This document shows, piece after piece, positions 33,680 through 44,300 of a DNA stretch of 64,000 nt. The DNA lies in NCBI RefSeq assembly GCF_963576615.1, contig NC_088711.1:14803869-14867868 (forward strand), in the 5' to 3' direction. This DNA comes from Watersipora subatra. Taxonomy: Eukaryota > Bryozoa > Gymnolaemata > Cheilostomatida > Watersiporidae. The notes under the pieces are model-generated. The model saw nothing but the letters and a program-made list of their open reading frames with translations, searched no databases and was not told the DNA's origin. Numbering within the stretch: position 1 is the first letter of the stretch; each line of letters begins with the position of its first letter. The translations under genes and the position numbers were made by a program.

Positions 33680-34556
33680 AGGTTGACTTGCAACAAAATT
33701 CACATTACAGTTATTTGGTAGCAAAAGATTCACCATGTCTTATTCTGTTGTGTTGTAGGTGCAAAATATGTGGAAATGTGAGTACAAGCTCTTAAAAGCT
33801 CAAAAACGAAAAGCCGCCTTAGATTTGAATCTATTTATTTTTCTGACGTAGTCATGATAGTTTGGTTATTGTCTTGTCACGGGATGTTCTCACATGAATT
33901 GAAAGGCCAATAAAAAGCTCAATATAAACTTATCGTAGCACTAGTTTATGACAAACACTTCGGGTTTTACCAAAGACCCCGTATCAAATATAGATGCTCG
34001 CTACTTTACAGTTTCGTTTCGGCTTGATCTAATCGTCAAGTCGTAATCTGATCATGTGACCCAATACTTCGCAAATAATTTCTGCAGCACTTTTCGATTA
34101 TCACAGGTGACCAACAGGCTCGTCATGATTATCAGACAATGATATGTACTCCTTCGAGGTAAGGTTAAAAAATTAAATGAATTTTCACAGTAAGTTATAA
34201 GATATCGTTGCTAAAATAAACAGCATTACAATGACGATAAAATAGACGCGTAAGAACAATAGACATGGTTTTATTGAATGCGTGAAGTATATTTGTGAAA
34301 TATTTCGACGAATAAGGTTGCATGAAAGTGTAAACAGAAACCATCTCCCACAGCTACGTCACATTTGAGCCGTTTTGGAAAGAGAATCCAAACTACGGCG
34401 GTCTCGTGTGGCTGCGATAAACTGTTCATTTTTTTAGCTTTTAAGAGCTTGTAATTACATTTCCACATATTTTGCACCTACAACACAACAGAGTAAGACA
34501 TGGTGAATCTTTTGATATCAAATAACTGATATGTGAATTTTGTTGCAAGTCAACCT
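33680..34556. mobile_element. TTAA-target palindromic MITE, copy 4 (best preserved)
   Basis: 877 bp from AGGTTGACTTGCAACAAAAT to its reverse complement, with intact TTAA on both sides (33676-33679 and 34557-34560). Orientation is as copy 1. This copy defines the family. It has no transposase ORF. Confidence 0.9.
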
Positions 34557-34852
34557 TTAACTCCCAATGTAAAAATAGATTTAGATATGCTAAGCTAGAT
34601 ATAGGGATATAGTGTCAACATTGCCTCAAACATACGTATCAGAAACAAATGATAAAAATACACAGCTTGGCGCATGGGGTAAATCAAAAGCAAAATCAAG
34701 TAAAATTATTTATGCAAAATTGCTTGCAAGCACTCAGTACTATGGAATCATGTGGTGCATATAGTGCTTTAGGGTTTGTGATAACATTCTGATCAAATAA
34801 TTGGTTTGATATGCATGTAGATGAATTTACGCGTGAATTTTGAAGTTGCTAC

Positions 34853-35265
34853 TAGAGATGGCATTTGTAGTTTGAAAAGGTGTGATCGACTATCGTTAGA
34901 GTTGTCCCACCGATAGCTATCGAATTATCAATGAGCAGACAGAGTTCACCGATAGTTATCGCGTGACTTGGCAGATGGTAAAACTATCGTATTATTGAGT
35001 TACCTGATAAGAAAAAACATCACTATCCAGATGACAACACGTGCCTGAAAAGATCGAGGATTGTAGGAAGTGATGGGAAAAGGAAAAGCTGCAGAAAAAA
35101 TCTGTAGAAAAAACAACAAAACTATCGGGTTATATTATTTTTTAATATTCGATAACGATCTATAAGTTTCGGATGTTTTGATAGGCTAAAAATAGGCAAC
35201 ATATACATATCGAGAAGACAACTACCGACTATCGCAGTCGACTATTGAGCTATCGTGCAACCCTA
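34853..35265. mobile_element. hAT-type MITE, 413 bp
   Basis: Flanked by an exact 8-bp duplication GTTGCTAC (34845-34852 and 35266-35273). The ends are TAGAGATGGCA and, inward from the right, TAGGGTTGCACGATAG. The interior repeats CGATAGCTATCGA-like motifs in both orientations. The 8-bp duplication fits hAT. No ORF. Confidence 0.85.
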
Positions 35266-35797
35266 GTTGCTACAGATGTAATGGTACAGATGCACAGGAT
35301 CAATGGCTACAAGTTGTCATTCCAAGTTTTTGGACTTTGAAGCATAAACAAACAAGGCAAAACAGAAAAGTGTCCTGGGTTTGGGGCTAAAAGAAACTCT
35401 TGAAAAATTTCTGGGATTATCAAGAGCAGATAATCACTGTTTTACTAATATTTAAATGGTGCTGCAATTAAGAATCTATGGTGAAATGTCCAAACACTTG
35501 ACAATAATCAGTAGGGCTCACGTCTAAATCTTTTGAAGATTCTGAATATTCCGCGCCATCGCTATTTTGCTAGAAGAAATATTTACATATATGTACTCCT
35601 ATAGAAGATATATTGGTGTCTGTTACAGAAATAAATGTGATTTGCATTATATTATGTTATGTATTATGTAACACCCCTTTTGTCATGTGACTAGAAATAA
35701 TCCAGCATTGGTGAAAATACATGCATAGTGACAAGGTGGAAATTTGTGATTGCTCTAATAAACTACAAGCTATTTCGGCTCTAAAGCTGCAATAGAA

Positions 35798-37230
35798 ATG
35801 TCAGTGAAGGTATTCGAGTTAAACAAGTCCTATGAATATGGTAAAAGTGGTGACTTCAGTGTCTGGGTGGATAAGCTAGAGTTGGTGGCTAAGCTTCAAA
35901 AAGTGGATGATCTCACAACATTCTTACCACTATTCTTGTCAGGAGCAGCATTTACTGTTTATAAACATTTAGAAGATCATGTCAAAGAAGGTGACCCTAA
36001 ACTAAAGGTAGTGTTGTTGACAGCTTTTAGTGTAGACAGGTTCAATGCTTATATTCAGCTGCAAAACCGAGCTTTAAGAGATGGTGAAGCTGTGGATGTA
36101 TATCTGGCAGATCTCAAATGTTTAGCAACTTTGATGGGACAATCAGAACCTGACCCGTTGCTCAAATGTGCATTCATGGCAGGATGACCTCCAGAAGTGG
36201 GGTAAGTTAGGCAGTGATGCTTACATGTTAGACTTAAAGAAAGCATATTTACAACTGCATGTTGATTGTAGTTTGCAAAGATTGCAAGCTGTTAGGTTCA
36301 ATGGAACATTGTATGTCATGACTAGATTAGGTTTTGGTCTCAATGTAGCACCTAAGATTATGTCAAAAATATTGTCAACAGTGTTATCACTTGATCCTAG
36401 GGTCGCTGCTGGTACTGATCACTATATTGATGATATTTTGGTAAATAAGTCAGTAGCGCCAGTCAAAGTTGTTCGCAGCCATTTGTTAAAGTTTGGTCTA
36501 GTCACAAAGGAGCCTGTTGATTTACATGAAGCGCGAGTTCTGGGGATTCAAATGACAATCAGTGAAAAAGGAATATGTACATGGCAGCGCGACTCAGCTG
36601 TGCTAGCAGTAGAAAGCCTTAGTACAAAAAGAGATTTGTTTTCTGCGTGTGGTAAACTGATTGGTCACTCTCAGTAGCTGGCTGGCTACGAGTCGCATGC
36701 AGCTACATGAATCGGCGTGCTGCTGATGGCAAGTGGGATGATGCAATAGCAAAAGAAGTGCTGCAAATGTTAAATGAAACACTAAATAGGACATCAAGAC
36801 ATGACTGACCGAGTGCAGGGCAACTGGTCTGTGAACAGAGTTGAACGTTGCAAGGTCTGGTGTGATGCGAGCTCTATTGTTATTGGTGCGAGCATAGAAA
36901 TAGAGGTTAGAACTGTAGAAGACGGCTGAAGAAAATTGATGACAGAATGCATATCAATGTAGCTAAACTTGAAGCAGTTCCCAAAGGATTAAACCTAGCT
37001 ATAAAGTAGGGAGTAAAACGAGCTACGATTGTTACAGACTCATTATCAGTGTATAACTGGGTTAATTTCATTATCACAGAAAGCCATCGCCCCAATGTCG
37101 GTGGATTATCAGAAATGATACTCAAAAGATGGCTTGAGATTATTGCGCAATTAGTAGAAGAATATGGCACGACTCTACGAATGTCCTAGGTCAAATCAGC
37201 TGATAACCGTGCTGATGTTTTAACTAGGGT
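35798..37230 (+). pseudogene. Broken LTR-type retroelement: gag, reverse transcriptase and RNase H remnants
   Basis: 35798-36187 encodes a 129-residue gag-like protein (MSVKVFELNKSYEYGK ... ALRDGEAVDVYLADLK). It ends where a reverse transcriptase begins in another frame (36189-36674) with MLDLKKAYLQLHVD, TRLGFGLNVAPKIM and the catalytic YIDDILV. After a stop, RNase H-like sequence continues to about 37230 with VWCDASS, HINVAKLEAV, ATIVTDSLSVYNWVN and SADNRADVLTRV, interrupted by several stops. Protease and the first part of RT are deleted. The RT and directly following RNase H resemble Ty3/Gypsy-type elements. I could not identify LTRs. Confidence 0.85.
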
Positions 37231-37496
37231 GAACCAAAGGTGGCAGAAACCATTTTGAGGAACAAAATGGTATTATCATACAGCCCAGATTATGCAAAAA
37301 ATTTCAGTTGCACATAATTGAGGCATATTCTTAATTGTGTTTTACAGGGGGGGTCTTGCTCTTAGTTATGGTAGTCAGGTATCAAAATGTTTGTGACGTC
37401 ATTGACTGAATCTCCTGCTTTGTTATAGGTAAACAATGAAGGAGTTATGGTTTGCTGGTTTGAGTTCAAGGTTCATTCTGAGATATTGATGCATTG

Positions 37497-37521
37497 TATA
37501 TGTATATGTATATGTATATGT
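37497..37521. repeat. (GTATAT)n microsatellite
   Basis: Four units of TATATG immediately before the 43-bp minisatellite. Confidence 0.85.
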
Positions 37522-37529
37522 AACTTTCA

Positions 37530-38562
37530 TAAGACATGATCACATTGGTCTGGAGTCATATTTGTTCTTGTATAAGGCATGATCACATTGGTCTGGAGTC
37601 ATATATGTTCTTGTATAAGACATGATCACATTGGTGTGGAGTCATATCTGTTCTTAAATAAGATGATCACATTGGTGTGGAGTCATATCTGTTCTTGTAT
37701 AAGACATGATCACATTGGTCTGGAGTTATATCTGTTCTTGTATAAGACATGATCACATTGGTGTGGAGTCATATCTGTTCTTGTATAAGGCATGTTCACA
37801 TTGGTCTGGAGCCATACCTGTTCTTGTATAAGGCATGATCACATTGGTGTGGAGTCATATCTGTTCTTGTATAAGACATGATAACATTGGTGTGGAGTCA
37901 TATCTGTTCTTGTATAAAACATGATCACATTGGTCTGGATTCATATCTGTTCTTGTATAAGATATGATCACATTGGTGTGGAGTCATATCTGTTCTTGTA
38001 TAAGACATGATCACATTGGTGTGGAGTCATATCTCTTCTTGTATAAAACATGATCACATTGGTCTGGAGTCATATCTGTCCTTGTATAAGGCATGATCCC
38101 ATTGGTCTGGAGTCATATCTGTTCTTGTATAAGACATGATCACATTGGTGTGGAGTCATATCTGTTCTTAAATAAGACAGGATCACATTGGTGTGGAGTC
38201 ATATCTGTTCTCGTATAAGACATGATCACATTGGTCTGGATTCATATCTGTTCTTGTATAAGACATGATCACATTGGTCTAGAGTCATATCTGTTTTTGT
38301 ATAAGGCATGATCACATTGGTCTGGAGTCATATCTGTTCTTGTATAAGACATGATAACATCGGTGTGGAGTCATATCTGTTCTCGTATAAGACATGATCA
38401 CATTGGTCTAGATTCATATCTGTTCTTGTATAAGGCATGATCACATTGGTGTGGAGTCATATCTGTTCTTGTATAAGACATGATCACATTGGCGTGGAGT
38501 CACATCTCTTCTTGTATAAAACATGATCACATTGGTCTGGAGCCATACCTGTTCTTGTATAG
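37530..38562. repeat. 43-bp minisatellite, about 24 units
   Basis: Units follow TATAAGACATGATCACATTG, then GTGTGGAGTCATATCTGTTC and TTG. Variation is concentrated at a few sites (GTC/GTG before TGGAG; AAGACATG/AAGGCATG/AAAACATG). The array lies between the broken gag-RT element and a LINE relic and is not coding. Confidence 0.95.
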
Positions 38563-38939
38563 GAATGTTTGTAGTCTTGTTTTGGCAGTCATCGGGCCAG
38601 TGATTTGTTTTCACAGATTCAAAGGGATTAGAGTTTTGTTGACGATCCGAAAAGATCTTTGATACATGAACGAAAAAACATTCACTCATTGGTCGCCCAT
38701 ATGTAGGCCTTGCATAGTACTTTAGAGATAATTGTTGTGTTGAAAAATGTAGTTGTAGTTTGTGGTCACAGGCCATAGTGCACATATGGTAAAATCTTTT
38801 TGATGGAATAGATTTAGCTTACTATTTTAATAGTTTGATGTAAGTTTTTAGTCCACGATGACTCTTAAAACCTTTCCACTGATGTGGCGCTCATATTTTT
38901 ATCACTGGTCTGCATTTGAGCAGGTTTTCCTTTGAGGTA

Positions 38940-39420
38940 AATCAAATCTATCTTCTAGCAATCAGCATCAAGCTTCCATTTATGTAACTAATCACTGATG
39001 GTCCCACATATAGATTTAACTGTGTCTTCTCACGTAATTCTGTCTGGTTTTGACAGACAATTTTGCTGTCATTTATGCATTGCAGTGCGAGTCCCTCTAC
39101 ATGCAATAAAATATCTCTGATTTTTGTTATAAATAAGAGAGGGGACAAAATACTGTCATGCGGTAGCCTTGTGCAGGAGTGTTTAGCCTCTGATATGTGG
39201 TTGTGTACTTTGATTTTCTATCCTTTCAAAAAACTTGACATGAGTTTAATGAAGCTGTTATTCATTCCTAGTATTATAACATAATGTATATGGTGAGACT
39301 AGATGCTATCAAATATTTTTAGCAGATCAACAAAAATGCCGATGTGGCATATTTACCGGAGCAATTGCTTGGAATGACTAATCATCGGAGAAAGCTATAT
39401 GCCAGTTGATTTCAATTTTG
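38940..39420 (-). pseudogene. LINE-type reverse transcriptase remnant
   Basis: One minus-strand frame reads GIFVDLLKIFDSI, a stop, NNSFIKLMSSFLKG, a stop, KIKVHNHISEA, then LPHDSILSPLLFITKIRDIL and CINDSKIV. This follows the order of non-LTR RT blocks (DLSKAFDSI, GVPQGSVLSPLLF..INDI, FADDTKI) with the catalytic ADD decayed to IND. Only the palm region is left. Which LINE clade it came from cannot be said from this piece. Confidence 0.65.
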
Positions 39421-40314
39421 ATTTCAATTTTGAATGTTGGTTCGTGCCCAGCCAATCATTTTTTGGCAACCTATATGTATGGGCTTTAATCCTATCAAGT
39501 AGTTTAACTACCACTGAGCTCAGTGGGATGGGTCTGTGGTTTGCTGCAACACTCTAATATTTCCATCTTTATCTATTGAGAAATGTAACCAAATTATTGT
39601 GTGAAAGCCAATCTGCTTGTTGATAGAATCTTGTTGAATAAACAATGAAGTTCATATGGAATTGATTTGTACTCAGTTTTAGCATTATTGGATGCATTTC
39701 ATCACTATCAGCTCCTTTGTCATTTACCTTCATGGATTTGATGACATGCGACTCTTGACATTATTTATTTTTGTAAAGTGATTGTGCTGGTTTTGACTTT
39801 GGTGGTTTGATGTCTCTCAAACCACTGTTGTGAGAAGTCTGAGCTTTTCAAGTATTTGCCTTTAATTAGGTTCATTAGAAATTAGGTCCATCTTTAGTAT
39901 TGGGGTTGCAGATTTAGCCTCTGAATCTTGTCTGAGCTGTCAACAGAGCTTTTTTGATTTTTTCTTAGCATTTTAGGGAAGATTGCCATTTGTGAAAGTT
40001 GACATTTGTTAGAAGGGTTTCCAGGCCTTGCAAACTTTATTAGACAGAGTTGTTAGCTCTTGCGTCCAAAATGGTTTATTATGTTGAATATGTTGAATAT
40101 CAGAAACAAATAAGTTTTTATTTTCCCAGAGATTTGACAGTATTATTTGCCATATTACTTTGGGTTCCGAATGTTGTAGCTCGAGTGAAGATGCTGGAGA
40201 AAAATTATTACGGCGATTGTGAAAATCTTGCCAGGCAGCTTAGCTCAAACCATAAATGCTTTTTGCTTTAGGCTTGAACACTTTTAGATCAAGTGTGCTC
40301 TAGGCTAGTAGGTG
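39421..40314. other. Gene-free stretch
   Basis: The first few hundred bases may continue the LINE relic but are too decayed to call. Nothing else is recognisable. Confidence 0.4.
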
Positions 40315-41250
40315 TCCTCTTCTTGGGGCTTCCTGTCACCTTATCAGTTGTTCTATGATTAGCGGACTGAAAGTACATGATTTACCTTGCTCTACCTCTA
40401 AGCTGAAGCAAAAATGTGCTATCTAATACTCTATAAAGTGTCGACCATTATGCTTCCTAAACAACTATGGTGAGTGAATAATATAATTCCATGAAACCAA
40501 ACTGGTGGGTATTTTAGCTGTTAAGGATACTTGAAAGTAAAATTGTCAAGTGTAGTTACTTTTCTGAAAAATATTAGGCCCTACACTGTAGGTATGTTTG
40601 AAAACTGGTAGCTTTGATGTGATGTTTCTCAGAAACTATGGGCATGGCTAATAGTTATTTTTATATGGCAAACATTACAGAAACACACAGCATTGTTTTT
40701 CTCTGATGGCACATACGAAGTCATCACTGCTGGCTCGCAGTTTTCACATTTTAAGGCTGATCAAAATTGAAAAACTGCAGTCTCTATTGACGTTGTACTT
40801 GAACATGTTCTATAAACTAATCAATAGTGATATAACAGGCGAACTGCAAAAGAACACAGAACAGCTTTAAATTAGCATTGCCTAACAAAACTGATTGATA
40901 ATAAAAAGTCAACGTTTTAATCAGTAGAGTACTTCAAGTTGATGATATTTGATATCCATAGATGATACGACAGCTGGTGAACTCTTGCAGACTAATGTAA
41001 AAAATACCCTGAAATAAGTTCCAAAAGTGCATCTGTTTAACCGTTGTCATACTTTCCTAGTGAACCGCTTCTGTTCATTGATAAATACTGGACGCGTAGT
41101 AAAACATTTTTAAATAGTATATTTTAGGCATTCAAAATATACAATAATAAAATTAGTATTAAACAATAAAATTGAAAGCAATTCTTGCCACATGAAGCAT
41201 TTATATACTGATCATGTGATATGAAAAGTTAAAATTACATATGAGGAGTA
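40315..41250. repeat. Sequence duplicated at 24893-25770
   Basis: The region immediately 3' of the caspase gene (on its strand) matches the stretch beside the ROCO pseudogene. It seems to be one end of an old, large duplication unit. Confidence 0.8.
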
Positions 41251-41348
41251 TCAAAAGGCATATAATAATACTTACGAAAATATAACAACAGTCATGAAAA
41301 TGGTGCACATTTTTCCAATCTTGGTTCATATCGAAGATGATTGAACTT

Positions 41349-44300
41349 TCAACTCTCTGGCTCAGACAACCTTGCTGTTCGTAAACCAGGAAAGAGATAA
41401 ACCTTTCGGTAATTCGTCAAAGTATTCCAATACACTGGTATTTGACCACTGGCTACCTCTGGATACATTCTAGCCAGTTCCATGCTTCCTTTTCTCACTT
41501 TTTCCTTAACCTAAAAGATGAAATCAATAACAATCAAGGCAATTGTTAAAATGTTATGTTTTCATCAGTGGTTACTAAAGGTGGGAAATTTTACGAGCAA
41601 ACTTACGATTTCTAGCAGAGCAAGAATATCCCGATGGCAGGCATGCTTCTTGAAGGTGGCAACTAGACATCGAATGAACAGTGAACCACCTGTTTCATGT
41701 CTCAGTGACACAAAGGCTGTAATATAAATCAACAAGTGTAGTAATATTATAGAAGATGTAAAGTCACCACTTTAACTAGTTGAAAGAATCTTCAGTGAAG
41801 AACTCACTATAGGTTGACTTTCAGCAAATACTGACAGTAAAACTGAGTAATGATTTCTATACCGGTGATATAATTTTTTCTTTCAAATTTGCATGTTTTG
41901 TTCTGTAATAAAGAAGTTTTTAGAAACCTGCCACCTGTCTATAGCGAATTCATAGTAAGATAACTACTGCAGCCAATCTTCATGGAGGACCGCTTGGAAG
42001 TCTGGCATGTGAGAGTAAGTGATGCAACAGACTTACTTTCAAAGGATGATTTGATGAAGATAAAATCATCCGGATCGAGATGCCTGACATCACTCGCAAT
42101 GCTTGGAGTATCAGTAGTCAGCTGCGAGTCACGAGAATGTCTGACCGCTGACTCTACACCCAAATCTCTTCTGCCTACAAAATAATGGTGTCCTACGTGT
42201 TACCCGGTTAAAAAATCTTGAGTAGAGTACTCAGAGTTTATAGCGGGTTTACTGAACAAACCCGACATGACATGCCTTGCTGCAAGTTCTCAGGCCGAGG
42301 GTCTCAAAGCTATTTAAGCACAGTATCATTTGTGTAAACCAAGTACAGTAGAATAAGAGAGTTGTTAAAAACGATTGTGAATAAACATTAGCGTGTGATA
42401 AATTATACTGTATCACAGAGACCCTTGATGATAGAGTTACGAGAGCAAGGGACTGTCATTCTCATCTCCAGCAGTTATTGATAATAATTGACTCAGCAAT
42501 GTTACATTAGAGTCTGACTTAGAGTTTAGAGATAGAAGGAAGCTGAGGAAAAGCTGCAAACATCACCCAAAGCAGGTAACCCAACATGCACGATATAAAT
42601 TGAGTATTTTAGCCAGTAGCCTGTCACCCTGGGACAAGTATTTGTGTTCAAAGTAATTCCTTGCCCATTCAACTTGCCTTATTTATCACTTTACATGACC
42701 TCATCAATGTTGGACTGTCTGAGTCACCACCTTCATGAGATGTAGAACAAATGTTATAAATTTAATGAACGAACACAACAAGAAGGGGTAACCTAGAAGG
42801 TTGAAATGTTCAAATATTTAATGGTGATGAAACAGTGACTCTGGGGGTTGTACTTATTAATACATACTTCCACTGCAAGCTTGAGTGATGATGAATTTTG
42901 GTCTTCCTCTCATCCGTGAGAAATTGCCTGCAGAGAGCAAATCATGAACATCTGACAATTTGATGTCGTGTCCATCAGTACCAGAGATGCGATCATTTTC
43001 ACTACCGTGGCTCATGATGACAAGTATAAATATGCCATAATCATCATGGTCTTCATTTCTTGTCTCCTCATGGATCACAGATTTCATATCCTGCACAGCA
43101 ATACATAACAGTTAGCCCATAGAAGTGTACTGAATACAGTCATACCTTGACATGCAAGTGCCTCAACATACGAGAAAATTGATATACAGTAGACACTCCT
43201 ATAATGTATACCTCCTATAACATAAATTCCAGATATCATAAAAAATTCTTGTAAAGTTTTTGCTTCGTACTACATAAAAATTCCATATAACATGAAGTGT
43301 CAAATCGGGCGCGTTTTCATAATCGATTTCTATGTTAATTTATCTTGCTGCACTGGGGAAGAAAAGACTACCTCCGTATAGCGTTATATCTATTACAAAT
43401 AATTTTCGCGAAATTCTAGTTCGTCGGAATAGATCGTCATCTATGTCAACAAAACTGAGAATAGGGTAGCTGCGCGATTGTTCCTAAATACTAGAAGGCG
43501 ATTGATCGGTGCAGGTGTTACAGCGTCGGTCTACCAATCTGAATGTCACGAGTTGGAGTATCGTTGAAAGTTATTTTTTAAATCTAACCTTAATTCCTGG
43601 ATCGACAACGAACAGGTACAACCGCTTTTTATAATAAAAACATTTTGTTGTTTTGTCTTACTGTAGAAGTATAACATTTTTGTTATTAGTTTTAATTTGC
43701 AGAATAGACTTCGCTGTTTAGAAAAAAATAAGCAAATCTTTGTAATTAAACGTCGAAGATGTGCGCTCTCCATCAATTTATTGTAAATTTATCGCAATCG
43801 GTTGATAAAACCAGTGAAATTGATCGCCAAAAAGGAGAAAAATTGTGAATACAAACCAATAATACTGCAGCTACGGTATAGCCTACAAATAGAAAAATGA
43901 GTCAAATTCTTCCGTTTTGTATGACTAAAGAGGTGAGTTTGGAAAGATCTTGGAACGAATTAGGTAATATACATGTATTTTACTGTTCTTATAACGTAAA
44001 TGCCCTATAATGTAAATGTTCCTGGAACGGATTATACACGTTGTAGGAGCACTTACTGTACAAGCAAAACTTCGAGTAAGTTTTTGCCTCGAGATACGAA
44101 ACAACATTAAGATACAACTGTATAGGCCGCTTCTCCATGCGACGACTCAGTGGCCAAGTATGTGAGAAGATGCTTTCGAGGACAGCATCGCTCGGTCTTT
44201 CTCGTCGTATCACTTTGAAAATGGTTTTCGAAAACCTGGCTGAAAATTATGGTGACAACCCAACAAAAATTGCTAAGCCGAAAACAAATGACAAAAAATT

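Noticed and set aside
37530..38562. Regular repeats resembling a CRISPR array
   Set aside because: The units are contiguous with no unique spacers, and the genome is eukaryotic. The same holds for 15227-15451, 16099-16194, 47690-48478 and 48651-48922.
43500..43565. tRNA gene in the CAGTAGACACTCC-type MITE
   Set aside because: A and B box resemblance is loose and I could not fold a cloverleaf; kept only as a weak observation.
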